A stretch of DNA of 64,000 nt, taken from positions 1 through 64,000 of the forward strand of contig NZ_SMFL01000014.1 in assembly GCF_004349265.1 (NCBI RefSeq). Reading direction: 5' to 3'. The notes under the pieces are model-generated. The model saw nothing but the letters and a program-made list of their open reading frames with translations, had not been told where the DNA came from and ran no database searches. A program made the position numbers and the translations under genes. Shown piece after piece: positions 26,076 to 36,452 of the stretch; the first letter of the stretch is position 1; each line of letters opens with the position of its first letter. This stretch comes from Dyadobacter psychrotolerans (GTDB lineage Bacteria; Bacteroidota; Bacteroidia; Cytophagales; Spirosomataceae).

Positions 26076-26914
26076 ACAGCCATCACAGGATCATTAGCGA
26101 CTGCTGAGTCTTATTGAAACCCTTTACTACCGCCAGTGACGCTGCGTTGCTTTTTCTAAAAGCGTACTGATAGGCAACATCATAAAAATGCAGATCTAAA
26201 CAGCTAATGATCATCTTGCCTTAAATAATGCGAAAATCGAAAGCAACGTCCAGATCATAGGGCTATATGTCAATTTTCGGCATGACCATTCAAAAAACCT
26301 CTAAGGTGGTTCCCAAAGGCGGCACACATTTTTGTATATCACAAAGCAACTTTCGTCTTAATTGGATAATATGCTATTTGTTTGCGGGTAAATAAATCCT
26401 GTTTAACAACAGTATCATCACAGACTGGTCAAAATAAGAATACGGAATTCCTACCCGTATCGAAAGCCTGATGGCGGCCCAGATTTTGACATTGGAACGT
26501 TCATGAATAAGACTACCGATGACGAAATAAGGACGTTGACTGGATTCGTCAGACAAAACAACCGTAACGGTCACCAGGTCGACAGTCATTTTCTCGGAGA
26601 TGCAAAAAAGGTTTGCAGGCCACAGTTAAATGCTCCGGCCAAGAAACTGAAAACCGAATTAAAGCTTGCTTTAAAGATTATTTTGATAAGAAGTATGGTG
26701 ACTAACCATTTAAAAGGATCAATAAACTAGACGGTATATTTGACTTTTTACCATATCTTATCATTTTAGCGCGGAAGCGGCCAAGCAAATCAGCCAAGCA
26801 ACAATAGAGCGAAGGAAAGGTGAAATTTTATGCCAAATCGTATACAGTACCCGGGTCTATTTCGCTTAGGCACGAAGAATAACTTTATCCGGTTACTGTC
26901 CAGAAATGCAAATC
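26076..26914. other. Gene-poor stretch, probable right edge of the conjugative element
   Basis: About 840 bp hold no convincing gene. Short open frames at 26374-26589 (minus) and 26503-26730 (plus) overlap each other and match nothing I know. The change from a co-directional tra block to ordinary chromosomal genes on the other strand happens here. No tRNA gene or clear attachment repeat is visible. Confidence 0.4.
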
Positions 26915-29551
26915 TCAATTCTTTTTAAGCGCGGGAGCAGATTTCTTGCCAGGTTTTTTGCTGTTGTCCCCTGCCTCAAATTTAATGTCTTTTACTTCAC
27001 CGTTATCTATCTTCCTGCGATCATCATTTTCATGATTTTTTTGCTCCTTATCCGGCTTTATTTTGTACTCCATACGGCTAAAATTGTAGGTAAGTCCCAC
27101 GCGGAAAACACGGTTGTAGTAGTTTTGGATACTGGTTGAACCGAATTGTTCGGTAATGGTTGTCGTACGGATTTGATTGCCTTTACTGAAAAAGTTTTCG
27201 ATACTGAAATTCAGGCTTACCCGGTCCTTACTTACCTGGCGAACCATAAAATCCTTTTTTAAACTGATGTTATACTGCTGGAGTGATGAGGTTTTACCCT
27301 GGAGTGTCAATCTGGGCGATGATAAAGAGGAAGTGATCTGTCCGCTCACTTCCTTGAAAGGCCCTTTTAAAGTTTTGGGAACCTGAAAACCTGCGTTTAA
27401 TTTAATGCTGTACATCCAGCCGCCTCTTGACAGGGTTACACCTTTTTTCAACTGACTGCTATAGACAAATCCGTTAATTTCATTGTAAAAAACACTAAAA
27501 TTCCCTCCCAGCTGGATAAGCTTACTGAGCCGTCCACTGACTGATATGTTGGTTCCGTAAGTAAGGTTGCTGCCCAGATTCAGATAGGTGGTCGTGATGG
27601 CGTCAATCGAATCGTTGGCAATATTGGAATCATTGTCTGCCGACCGGCTCCGAACGCGATTCCATGTGCGGTACTGCCCAATGTCATCATTTGTCTGACG
27701 CCAGTAGACGGAGCCGTTTATACTTAGTGTTTTAAGGTATTTGCTGTATGTCAGCTGCAAATTATGCGTCAGTTCCGGCAGCAGATTTGGGTTACCCACC
27801 TTTATACTGCGTTCGTTGGAATCATCCAGATAAGGGTTCAGGTATTCTATCTGAGGCCGGAAAATTTGCGTCGAATAATTTATGGATATCCGCTGTTCTT
27901 TTTTGAGGCGAGCGGAAATAGTGACATTTGGCATCAGTGCAGGATAAGGCTTCCTAAGCGTCGTATCATTTGAAACAAAATCGGCAAAAATATTGGTGTA
28001 CTCATAGCGCCCTCCAAACCGGAAGTTGTATTTTTTCTTCAATTGAAAGTTATAACTCAAATAAGCAGAGTACACATCCTGGTCGTATGTGAAAATATTT
28101 GTCCTTCTTGTGTCTATTACCATGGCACCCTCGGATGACGAAGCGCTCGCCAGCTGGTAGTTACTTCCATTATTTCTGAGAATCGCTTTCCCTCCGAATT
28201 CCAATTTGCCCCATTTTTTCAGGGGCTGAACATAATCAGCTTGGAAGGTAACCTCTCTGACAGACGCATCATTGTTGTTTTGCAGCCGCTGGTTGACCAC
28301 GCCTTCCCTATTTTGTCTGATGGTGTAGTTATCTCCGTCTCTGTTGTTAAGACTATACAGCATCAGTACATTAAGTTCCTGACCTTTTGTTTTGAACTTA
28401 CGGGTGTAGTCCAGGTTCGCATCAAGGCTTCCGGATGCACTTTTGCTATCTGTGTTATTCCGATCATTGGAAATAATATTGCCAAAACTTTCAGGAATGG
28501 TAGAAGTCACCAAACTATTGTTTTGCCGGTCATTAATAGCATGATATTTACTGAACCGAAGTGTACCTGTCAGGCTGTTTTTATCATTAAAATCAAAATC
28601 GCCGCCTAACAGGCCATTCAACCCCTGTCCGTCGTTGCGGAATTCACTGTTTTGAAGCACCTGCCGCTGGGCATAATAAATCTGCTCACTCTCGCCATTG
28701 CCAAAATTCCTGTTCAGGTTTCCACCGACACTACTCCGAAGTCCAAGCTTCCCGATGCGGGTTGTGAAGTTTCCATTCATACTATTGGCCCGGTTGCCTC
28801 CGGTGATAGTAATCCCCCCCTTATAACCTTCCAGATTTGTACTTTTTTTTGTAATGATGTTTATAACCCCTCCTGCACCCTCCGCGGCATATTTGGCTGA
28901 AGGCGTAGTAATAACTTCCACTTTCTCGATCATATTCGCAGGTATCTGCTGCAAGGCCTCAGCAATATTACCGGCCATGATGGCGGAAGGTTTGCCATCG
29001 ATCATTATCTTTATTTTTGTTGTCCCCTGCATTTCCAGGTTTCCATCCATATCAACAGACACCCCCGGCACATTCTTAAGCAGATCTGACGCCGTTCCGC
29101 CCGAAGCATTGATGTCGTTTTCAGCATTGTAAACAAACCCGTCGTCGGTTTCTTCAACCATAGGCTTCACGGCTCTGACCACCACTTCGTCCAGGGATTT
29201 ATTATCCGCCGACAGTTCAATATCGCCCAGGTTTACTTCTGTGGCTTTACCGGAAACAACGAATGAATACACTTTGGTTTTATAACCTATGAAGCTGACT
29301 GACAGTGTGTAATTACCGAAAGAAACCTGTCTGAGTGTGAATTTCCCAAGGGTGTCGCATACAACACCATCCAGGATCTTTCCGACCTTATCCTGCAACG
29401 CGACCGTGGCAAAATCTACAGGTTGTTTGGTCTCAAAATCGAGAATGCGTCCGCTTACCGTTTTTTTGGATTGGGCAAATCCATCAAGCCCAGCCAGTAA
29501 CAGATAAGCTGTTAAAATGCAGTAAAATTGAGGGTAAAATTTTATTCCCAT
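26915..29551 (-). CDS. TonB-dependent outer-membrane receptor
   Basis: This 878-residue protein has a signal peptide ending LDGFAQSKK, a carboxypeptidase-regulatory-like domain (about 30-105, SGRILDFETKQPVDFATVAL), a plug (about 130-225) and a long C-terminal beta-barrel that imports ligands using energy from TonB. The plug shows GGTASDLLKNVPGVSVDMDG and GGVINIITKKS. No SusD partner is next to it, so a sugar-utilisation role is not supported. The mature C-terminus is an unusual charged Lys/Asp/Glu-rich tail of about 40 residues (from EYKIKPDKEQ). The ligand is unknown. Confidence 0.9.
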   Translation of the reverse strand: MGIKFYPQFYCILTAYLLLAGLDGFAQSKKTVSGRILDFETKQPVDFATVALQDKVGKILDGVVCDTLGKFTLRQVSFGNYTLSVSFIGYKTKVYSFVVSGKATEVNLGDIELSADNKSLDEVVVRAVKPMVEETDDGFVYNAENDINASGGTASDLLKNVPGVSVDMDGNLEMQGTTKIKIMIDGKPSAIMAGNIAEALQQIPANMIEKVEVITTPSAKYAAEGAGGVINIITKKSTNLEGYKGGITITGGNRANSMNGNFTTRIGKLGLRSSVGGNLNRNFGNGESEQIYYAQRQVLQNSEFRNDGQGLNGLLGGDFDFNDKNSLTGTLRFSKYHAINDRQNNSLVTSTIPESFGNIISNDRNNTDSKSASGSLDANLDYTRKFKTKGQELNVLMLYSLNNRDGDNYTIRQNREGVVNQRLQNNNDASVREVTFQADYVQPLKKWGKLEFGGKAILRNNGSNYQLASASSSEGAMVIDTRRTNIFTYDQDVYSAYLSYNFQLKKKYNFRFGGRYEYTNIFADFVSNDTTLRKPYPALMPNVTISARLKKEQRISINYSTQIFRPQIEYLNPYLDDSNERSIKVGNPNLLPELTHNLQLTYSKYLKTLSINGSVYWRQTNDDIGQYRTWNRVRSRSADNDSNIANDSIDAITTTYLNLGSNLTYGTNISVSGRLSKLIQLGGNFSVFYNEINGFVYSSQLKKGVTLSRGGWMYSIKLNAGFQVPKTLKGPFKEVSGQITSSLSSPRLTLQGKTSSLQQYNISLKKDFMVRQVSKDRVSLNFSIENFFSKGNQIRTTTITEQFGSTSIQNYYNRVFRVGLTYNFSRMEYKIKPDKEQKNHENDDRRKIDNGEVKDIKFEAGDNSKKPGKKSAPALKKN

Positions 29552-29959
29552 CCACCGGGTTATTTAGAGAGTTTGCCCGAAAATAGTTGCCCGATTTAGC
29601 TTTGACCTAAATGTTCAAAAATCCCCGAACTAAAAATACAGTAACCAGTTGATATTTAGTTAACAATGATCTTGATTACACTAAAAATTATTCAGATTTA
29701 CACAATAATAAGACCATAATTATTATTACTTACTTGTAAAAGCATAACGAGCTTCGCCTAAGGGTTTTAACAGCCTCCTTCTTATTTTTAGACTTGATAT
29801 CTTCTTGGAGCAAAAAATGTTCCTCTTACAATTCGTTTAACGACATTTGACAGCGCAATAATTCCTTATTATCAACTCAGTCGGAGGCAAAATTTGCATC
29901 CTGCAAAAGATATAAAAAAGCATCAGTTCCTGAGATCCAGACGTAAAGTACGGGCCTGG

Positions 29960-30342
29960 CAAAATCTATAAAAACAATGGGAGTTTGCGGCGCAAGGAGG
30001 TAGTAACGAGGAAAAGTTCCTTGTCAGCGGTTCTGGCAAGATCGAAAATATGGCTTGATTTTCAGAAAAAAGCAATAGCAGAACCCACCCTGTTTGAAGG
30101 AAGTACACAAATGGATAAGGTGTGGATATGAGCGGAAACGTAGTTGTATTTTGCCAGGTCACTTATGGACGTTATCCAAGAGGTACAGTTTCGAGCCGCA
30201 CAGGGTACACCAACAGCCTTTTTCGTATTGTCCGTGGAGGTAGCTGGCATAATACTGCTCAGCGTTTTAAGATCACAATTAGGGAAAATACACTTCAAAC
30301 ACAGGTTTTGATTATATAGGTTTCAGGGTAGTTGAAATTTAA
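29960..30342 (+). pseudogene. Decayed formylglycine-generating-enzyme-like gene (SUMF1/FGE-sulfatase)
   Basis: Fragments in different frames match the family in order: QWEFAAQGGSN near 29968, FLVSGSGKIENMA followed by a stop where Trp is expected, RTHPV, then DMSGNV, FRIVRGGSWHNTAQ near 30220 and IGFRVVEI before the stop at 30340-30342. Stops and frame changes break every copy of the frame. The N-terminal part is not recognisable. The parent gene probably encoded an exported or cytosolic FGE-like domain protein; it is now dead. Confidence 0.75.
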
Positions 30343-30558
30343 ACATCATTTTTAAGATTTTAAAAAAGTTGAATGACGAAACATCACAAGGCACTGGGGT
30401 CCATTCACCAAAGAGATTGATCGGAGGCGTCTTTGCACACCTTTTTCCTTTCCTGGACAGTTAATTTATATAGGGTAATACTGAATTCAGACATGACTAA
30501 CGGTCGGACATCACGGTGGTTTTTAAAATTGATTCAGCTCAATTACATTTTGACCAAT

Positions 30559-33500
30559 TTACGCCTTTTTGAAAACTGCTTGCTCTTTTTTGATACCCAG
30601 TTTTTTCATTTTGGAGTTTAGTGTACCCACTTTCATATCCATGATTTCGGCCGCGCCGCCAGAACCGAAAATTTTACCATTACATCGGTTTAGTACTTGT
30701 ATAATGTAGTCTCTTTCGTTCTCTACATGAGTCTTTGGATAAATATCTTCCGATCGTATTTGCGCTTCCTCACTCCTCAACTTGGGCAAATGCATTTCAC
30801 GAACCGTGTTACCGGTGCTCATCAGTATACTGCGTTCAATGAGATGTTCCAACTCTCTGACATTTCCTGGCCAGTTGTAAGCTTTCAGTTCTTTCATGGC
30901 ATTACTTGATATCTGAATGGCTTTTCTTCCATTATTTTTTGCATACTTGCTAAGAAAATGTGAAGCCAGCACCGGGATATCATCCTTATGTTCCCGAAGC
31001 GAAGGCAGGGTGATCGGGAAGACATTGAGCCGGTAATACAGATCACTTCTAAACTTTCCCTCATTCACCTCTTTTTGTAAGTTGCGGTTGGTGGCCGCAA
31101 TAATGCGTACATCGACTTTTATCGTCGACTTGCCTCCTACCCGCTCGATTTCCCGCTCCTGCAAGGCCCGTAACAGTTTTACTTGAAGATCAAGAGGCAT
31201 TTCACCTATTTCGTCCAAAAACAAAGTCCCGTGGTTGGCAAGTTCAAACTTTCCTAACCTGCGCTCAGTTGCTCCGGTAAAACTTCCCCGTTCATGTCCA
31301 AACAACTCACTCTCAATCAGACTTGCGGGAAGCGCGGCGCAATTTACCTTCACCATAAGCTTGTCCTTTCGGGAAGAAGAATTATGTATAGCTCTTGCAA
31401 TCAGTTCCTTTCCTGTACCGGTTTCTCCCAATAACAGAACCGTGGTATTTGTAAAAGAAACCTGAGAAAGCAGGTGAAATACCCTTTGCATCTGCGGTGT
31501 GGAACCAATAATGTCTTTGTAGGAGTAACCCAAACTCACCTCTTCCTGCAAATAGAGCTTTTCTTCTTCCAGCTGCTGTTTGTATTTATTAATCTCGGCC
31601 AGCTGCAACTCAATTCTTGTATTTGCCAGCAGGTTCGCAATGGCGATGGACAGTTGATATGAAATTCCTTGGACAAGGCGTAATACAGGCTCATTCCAAT
31701 TTCCCGGTTCTTTCACTAAAATAAAAAAAGCACCCAAAATTTTATTGCCGTCTACCAGCGGCACACCTACAATTTCGCGGATGCCATTCTCATAATCGAA
31801 TCGTAGATATTCAGGCGCATTGTCACTTTCAACAAGTACTGAAAGATCAAAAACAATCGGATTCGACGCTTTAATCACCTGGTCGAAAAAGCCGTCATTT
31901 ACCGGAAAATACACGGTCGACATTCTGGGATACATCGGATGTGTTTTACTCTCATCGGCAAAAACATGCAGATAGGGATAATGAGACAAACCCTTTTCGT
32001 CCATCATAGCTATCACAAATTCATCATAACTGATCATTTCACGCAGCCTTTCAAAAATGATCCTTGAAAGCTCGCTTTTATCTCTGACCGATGTAATGTC
32101 ACTGCTGAAGGAGAGTAATTGCGATTTTTCCGACAACAGTAACGCTTTTTCGCGCTCATTTTCTTTCAATTCTTCGTTGGCCAGAATATTGCAGACAGCT
32201 GTTGCTAAATGGTGGGAAACACGTTCAATCAAACTAACGTCGTTTTTCGAAAATGAATGGTCCTTATCCGAAAGCAGCACCAACGCGCCGATCACTTCGT
32301 CCTTGTTTTTAAGCCGGATGCACGCCACTTCCCGAATCCCTGTGTCGATAATAAAATCGATATGCGGCATTTTCATCGCCGATAATCTTTCAAAATCAAA
32401 GACCACCGGGCAATCTGAAATCATGGTTACATTGTGCATTCCATCCTGAATGGGGAATTCAGCGGCCACAATTTCTTCAAAATCAGGATGTTGCGATGAC
32501 TTTTCATTTTCGCGGGCAAAAATTGTATATGTGCCTCTTTCAGTGTTGTAATAAGAAATGCATATGTCGGCAAAAGTCAGCGATGTTCGAAGATGCTGCT
32601 TGATCTCAGACATCAGCATTTTCTTCTCCCTGACCGACGATAGCGCATTGCTGATACCAAGTAAAATCTCATTTTCATGATCGCGCCTTTTGATTTCTTC
32701 CAGCGACAATACATTGGAAATCGCAGTTGACAACTGATCTGTAATTCCTTTTAATATGGTCAGATTAATTTCATCAAACGCATTCACTTTTTCAGAAAGA
32801 ATATTTATAAACCCAATCACTTCCTGGTTGTTAGTCAACTTCACCAGTAACATTTTCTTTATTCCGGATTCGTAAATAAATTGTGTTCCCTGGTGTTTAT
32901 TGGGACTTTTCATGGCATCTTCAATTGCTACCATAACAGGACCGTCCGCCTGAAGCGCTACTTCATGAATACCATCATAAACAGGATAAGAAGGGGAAAT
33001 TACAGACTGAAATTTTGGATGATTTTCCCGCTTGTCCATGACCTGATGTGCAAAAACCTGGTATGTTTTGCTCTCGGCATTGTAAAGCGTAATAGCAACA
33101 TCGGCAAAGGAAATTAACTCCGTCAATTTACCTTTAACAATATGCAAAAGATCGTTTCTGTCCCTGACCTTGTCCATATCAGCACTCAGCGTCAGCAATA
33201 TTTGTGTATCTTTTTCTTTACGTTCAATATTTTCATTAGCGATAATGTTGGCCACAGCAATCGCAATCTGGCTACCTACTCCGTTAATTATCTCAATGTG
33301 ATTTTCACAGAAACTTTCCTTTTTGTCTGAGTAAAAAGTGAGCATCCCGAATATCTCGCCTTCATTTCTTAATCCCACTGAAATCGATTGTCTGATTCCT
33401 GATGCATAATGCGTTCTTAAAACTTCAGGAAGCTTACCCGATTGTTCCAGAGCAAAAAGGTCAAGCAATATTGGGCGGCTTGCATGCAAAACAGAACATG

Positions 33501-34887
33501 AATTGAAATCAAAAGGATAGCTGCTGTTTTGAGTATTTGCGTCAAAAAGATTATCTTCTTTTTCTATCCTGTCGTCGCCGACAAAATTCTGATATGTTTT
33601 TTTGTCATTTGAAAACAATACAATACTGCTATGCGAAAAATAAAAGATCTTTTTGAGTTCCCTTTGCATGACTTGCTCAAGGTCATTTTTTTTACGGGCC
33701 TGCGCCATGTAATTGCTTAATGACAGCAGCACAGATTTCTCATTTTCCCGAATCCTGATCTCTTCATGGTGCAGAATATTCGCCATCGCCGTCGAGATGT
33801 GGTATGCAACGCCCTGAACCAGACTGAGCACCTCATTTTCGAAACAACCTCTTCTGTCGGAATATAGGCAAATTATCCCCAGTGGTTTTCTGTCAGCAAT
33901 TCGCAGCGTTACGGACAAGAGTTCTTTTAATCCTGCATTGTGATTCATTTTGATATAGTCCGGTGCATCAGGTCTTTCAGCTTCCTGTTGTATATCAAAC
34001 AACAAGGGTACGTGATTTTCTAGCAGCTTATCAATAATGCCGTCGTGAACTGCGATACGACTGCTGACAACCTCATTATAATTGGGTTCCGTTTTACTCA
34101 GTGAAGACGGGTCGAGTAAAAATGCGGTCATATACTGCTCGTCGCTGCTGACCTGAAGCGTGACGCTGTGCGTAAAATAAAACAGCTGTCTGAGATTACT
34201 GTTGATGACTTCAAGAAGCGAGTTCCTGTCCTTGACGCTGGCAATAGCGCTGCTGATCGACAGAAGAATGTCCCGTTCTTTGATTCTGTTTTCCAGTGTC
34301 TCCGCTGCCATAATATTGACAACAGACAGGGAAATCTGACCAACAATACCGCGAATAACCGGGAACATTTTTGGATTAAAGTTTTCTTCTAAATCGGAAT
34401 AAAAGCTCAGTACACCAATCATTTGACCTTCATTCTGCAAAGCAATGCCCATCAGCTGTTTTATCCCCGAATTGTGCATGATATTGATGTATTCAGGAGC
34501 CCGGCCAGAAGCCACCATATGATCCAGATTAAAGATCACAGGTGTTTCGGAGGCCTGGATAACGTCCACAAGTCCGTCCTCGGTTTTATAGTCCGTGGTA
34601 ATGATCCGGTTATAATTTCCATGGGTCTTCATCTTCGAGTTCGGGTCCAAAAGAAAAGCTTTGAAAGTGCTTTTATCATCGCTGTTGACCACAATGGTGC
34701 AGTGATGGAAATAAAACAATCTTTGAAATTTCTCCCGGATCAGCTGCATCAGTTCTTTTTTTGCCTTAATATGGGAAATATCAGAACTCAGCGACAACAT
34801 CAATTCTTTCTCGGCAACGATCCCTTTCAGATCAGCTATCTGCTGTCCCAGATCCGGAATCTCATTAAGAAATTGGTTATTACTCAT
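30559..34887 (-). CDS. Giant NtrC-type sigma-54 activator with six GAF repeats
   Basis: This 1442-residue protein has six successive GAF-like sensor repeats (starting near residues 22, 204, 381, 560, 736 and 920). Each begins with an ILLSISSAIAS-like helix and an LRQLFYF-like strand and ends with an IAIAVANI-type helix. They are followed by a short coiled coil (about 1100), an AAA+ domain (Walker A LLGETGTGKE near 1150) and a Fis-type helix-turn-helix (about 1400-1435). AAA+ activators of this type use ATP to open sigma-54 promoters. The sigma-54 contact loop reads GSFTGA, not GAFTGA. Six sensor copies are unusual and suggest repeated internal duplication. Target and ligand are unknown. Confidence 0.9.
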   Translation of the reverse strand: MSNNQFLNEIPDLGQQIADLKGIVAEKELMLSLSSDISHIKAKKELMQLIREKFQRLFYFHHCTIVVNSDDKSTFKAFLLDPNSKMKTHGNYNRIITTDYKTEDGLVDVIQASETPVIFNLDHMVASGRAPEYINIMHNSGIKQLMGIALQNEGQMIGVLSFYSDLEENFNPKMFPVIRGIVGQISLSVVNIMAAETLENRIKERDILLSISSAIASVKDRNSLLEVINSNLRQLFYFTHSVTLQVSSDEQYMTAFLLDPSSLSKTEPNYNEVVSSRIAVHDGIIDKLLENHVPLLFDIQQEAERPDAPDYIKMNHNAGLKELLSVTLRIADRKPLGIICLYSDRRGCFENEVLSLVQGVAYHISTAMANILHHEEIRIRENEKSVLLSLSNYMAQARKKNDLEQVMQRELKKIFYFSHSSIVLFSNDKKTYQNFVGDDRIEKEDNLFDANTQNSSYPFDFNSCSVLHASRPILLDLFALEQSGKLPEVLRTHYASGIRQSISVGLRNEGEIFGMLTFYSDKKESFCENHIEIINGVGSQIAIAVANIIANENIERKEKDTQILLTLSADMDKVRDRNDLLHIVKGKLTELISFADVAITLYNAESKTYQVFAHQVMDKRENHPKFQSVISPSYPVYDGIHEVALQADGPVMVAIEDAMKSPNKHQGTQFIYESGIKKMLLVKLTNNQEVIGFINILSEKVNAFDEINLTILKGITDQLSTAISNVLSLEEIKRRDHENEILLGISNALSSVREKKMLMSEIKQHLRTSLTFADICISYYNTERGTYTIFARENEKSSQHPDFEEIVAAEFPIQDGMHNVTMISDCPVVFDFERLSAMKMPHIDFIIDTGIREVACIRLKNKDEVIGALVLLSDKDHSFSKNDVSLIERVSHHLATAVCNILANEELKENEREKALLLSEKSQLLSFSSDITSVRDKSELSRIIFERLREMISYDEFVIAMMDEKGLSHYPYLHVFADESKTHPMYPRMSTVYFPVNDGFFDQVIKASNPIVFDLSVLVESDNAPEYLRFDYENGIREIVGVPLVDGNKILGAFFILVKEPGNWNEPVLRLVQGISYQLSIAIANLLANTRIELQLAEINKYKQQLEEEKLYLQEEVSLGYSYKDIIGSTPQMQRVFHLLSQVSFTNTTVLLLGETGTGKELIARAIHNSSSRKDKLMVKVNCAALPASLIESELFGHERGSFTGATERRLGKFELANHGTLFLDEIGEMPLDLQVKLLRALQEREIERVGGKSTIKVDVRIIAATNRNLQKEVNEGKFRSDLYYRLNVFPITLPSLREHKDDIPVLASHFLSKYAKNNGRKAIQISSNAMKELKAYNWPGNVRELEHLIERSILMSTGNTVREMHLPKLRSEEAQIRSEDIYPKTHVENERDYIIQVLNRCNGKIFGSGGAAEIMDMKVGTLNSKMKKLGIKKEQAVFKKA

Positions 34888-34918
34888 ATTTTTGTCATAA
34901 ATAAGAATCGGTTAATTA

Positions 34919-34960
34919 CGGGCTATCGGTAGTAGCCGATCGGCTTTCGGCATCGCGGAT
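34919..34960. repeat. Degenerate GCCGAAAGC-type intergenic repeat, site 1
   Basis: On the minus strand this gap reads GATGCCGAAAGCCGATCGGC with more CGATAGC-like units. Related strings occur in two other gaps nearby (35016-35064 and 36453-36480). Confidence 0.4.
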
Positions 34961-35015
34961 TGTCAGACAATTCCAGTGCAAATATTTCCACTAAGTGTAA
35001 CTGTATATTTCCCAA

Positions 35016-35064
35016 AGCTGAAGCTGACTGCCAACCGCTGATAGCGAAAAGCTGACTGCTTATT
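35016..35064. repeat. Degenerate GCTGACTGC-type intergenic repeat, site 2
   Basis: The gap holds GCTGACTGCC, CGCTGATAGCG and GCTGACTGC in a row, similar to units at 34919-34960 and 36453-36480. Confidence 0.4.
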
Positions 35065-35587
35065 TAAACATCGGAAGAGGATTAAGCGGATGCATAAAAA
35101 AATTCCTGAATATCTTCTTCGCAAGAAAAACATGAAAACCCAGGTTGGGCAGCATTTTTCGAGTTTGCCTGATCTGATGTTTTTCAGCACCAAAAGTTAT
35201 CAATCCCAGGGAAACGTCAATCCAATCGGCTTTGCGGAATGTTTCTACCGTCTGCTGACATTTTCCGTCGTACCTACCTGTCTTGTGATGCCAGTAAATC
35301 ATCAGGGTTATCTCATTGTTCCATTCCCTCTTTCCATTATTTTCCAAAAAAAATTCCATCTGATCAATAGAAGGATATAGATAATCAATCGTGCGATCTG
35401 TCCAAATTCCTATATCGTGAAACACTGCAGCAATGGCGTACTTCTCTACATTTCCCCTTTCGTGATCAATTAAAATGCAGTTCAGAAAAACGCGATAAAC
35501 GTGATTTTTATATTTGTCATAATCCGCGCCAATGGCAGGCCTGTAACTCTCCAGTAAGTCTTCAATGGTTTTGTTAAAATATTCCAT
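35060..35587 (-). CDS. HD-domain protein, putative phosphohydrolase
   Basis: This 175-residue protein has the HD signature: a His in NHVYRVFLNC, the VFHDIGIW His-Asp pair near residue 56, and the YWHHKTGRY pair near 98. HD proteins are metal-dependent phosphohydrolases acting on nucleotides or similar. It is the last of three genes that read leftwards after the multi-GAF activator's neighbour gap; the hydrolase gene upstream ends 36 bp away. The substrate is unknown. Confidence 0.75.
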   Translation of the reverse strand: MEYFNKTIEDLLESYRPAIGADYDKYKNHVYRVFLNCILIDHERGNVEKYAIAAVFHDIGIWTDRTIDYLYPSIDQMEFFLENNGKREWNNEITLMIYWHHKTGRYDGKCQQTVETFRKADWIDVSLGLITFGAEKHQIRQTRKMLPNLGFHVFLAKKIFRNFFMHPLNPLPMFK

Positions 35588-35622
35588 ACAATGTTCTGAT
35601 ATGGGCCTTCCAGATTACGGTC

Positions 35623-36399
35623 TCAGTATTTATTGATCCAGTTCAAGACATAATCTGCATCGTTTTGCCAGCCCGGCTGAGCCAGCACGTGATGATTTCG
35701 CCCTGGAAATTCCTTATACTCAAGTACGGAACCGTTTCTCTTGTATTTTTTAAAATTACGATTGTTCAGGTGAGCCGGTATAATATTGTCCAGACTTCCC
35801 GAAGTAAGCAACAAAGGAGCGTGCTTCTTCTCAAAATCCAACGCCGCCGCACTGGTCAGTCCGCCCCGTGCTACCCTTTTTGATTCGGGTGCGGTAAACT
35901 GGTCGTACGCTTTTTTTTGTTCGGCAAGAGGCATTTCATTGACAAACGCATACTGCCAGGTACCAAAAGGCATCAGATACGTTTTTTTTAACGAAGTGAA
36001 CAGACCAAGAGCTCCCCAGGTTGATTTCAGAAAGGAAAACTCGTAAGGAATAATTCCCTGCGGTGGCACGGAGTGAATCGCCACAGCTGCTGCCGCCAAA
36101 TCGCGATTAAGCAGGATTTGGGTAATCATTCCACCTAGTGAATGACCGATTATAATTGGTTTTTCGGGTAGTGCCCTGGCAATATCTGCATAATGATCGA
36201 TCAGTTCGGACAATGTAAGATCTGCCAGCTCTGTGTCATGAGGCTGACGCTGACGAAGTTCGGCAGCCGTGGCATCTTTAAAGGGCCAGGGCGGTGCTAT
36301 CGTTTTATATCCCCGAAGGTCAAAATAGGCCTTCCACTCATCCCAGCAGTGGTGCGTAACAAACGCACCGGTAACAAACAAAACGGTTTTCGTAGACAT
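35623..36399 (-). CDS. Alpha/beta hydrolase
   Basis: This 258-residue protein has the alpha/beta-hydrolase fold. A first strand gives VLFVTGAFVTHHCWDEW, the nucleophile elbow is GHSLGGM (Ser near residue 88), the acid is likely in the LLTSGSLDNIIP segment and the base His in the NHHVLAQPGW end. It has no signal peptide and is probably cytosolic. It sits with another hydrolase and an HD gene on the same strand. Substrate unknown; esterase or lipase-like activity is an inference. Confidence 0.82.
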   Translation of the reverse strand: MSTKTVLFVTGAFVTHHCWDEWKAYFDLRGYKTIAPPWPFKDATAAELRQRQPHDTELADLTLSELIDHYADIARALPEKPIIIGHSLGGMITQILLNRDLAAAAVAIHSVPPQGIIPYEFSFLKSTWGALGLFTSLKKTYLMPFGTWQYAFVNEMPLAEQKKAYDQFTAPESKRVARGGLTSAAALDFEKKHAPLLLTSGSLDNIIPAHLNNRNFKKYKRNGSVLEYKEFPGRNHHVLAQPGWQNDADYVLNWINKY

Positions 36400-36452
36400 G
36401 TTTTTAAATTAAATAATTAAAAGTGATGCAGGTTCTTTTTTAGTGCTTTTGT

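Noticed and set aside
26503..26730. 75-codon frame and an overlapping minus-strand frame
   Set aside because: Composition and overlap suggest chance frames; neither resembles a known protein.
29886..29898. GGCAAAATTTGCA, repeated exactly at 42314-42326
   Set aside because: A 13-bp match is expected by chance several times in 64 kb, and the GG-to-GC spacing does not fit a sigma-54 promoter.
30433..30621. 62-codon plus-strand frame at the end of the multi-GAF gene
   Set aside because: It overlaps the end of the large gene on the other strand and has no start context; at most a relic.
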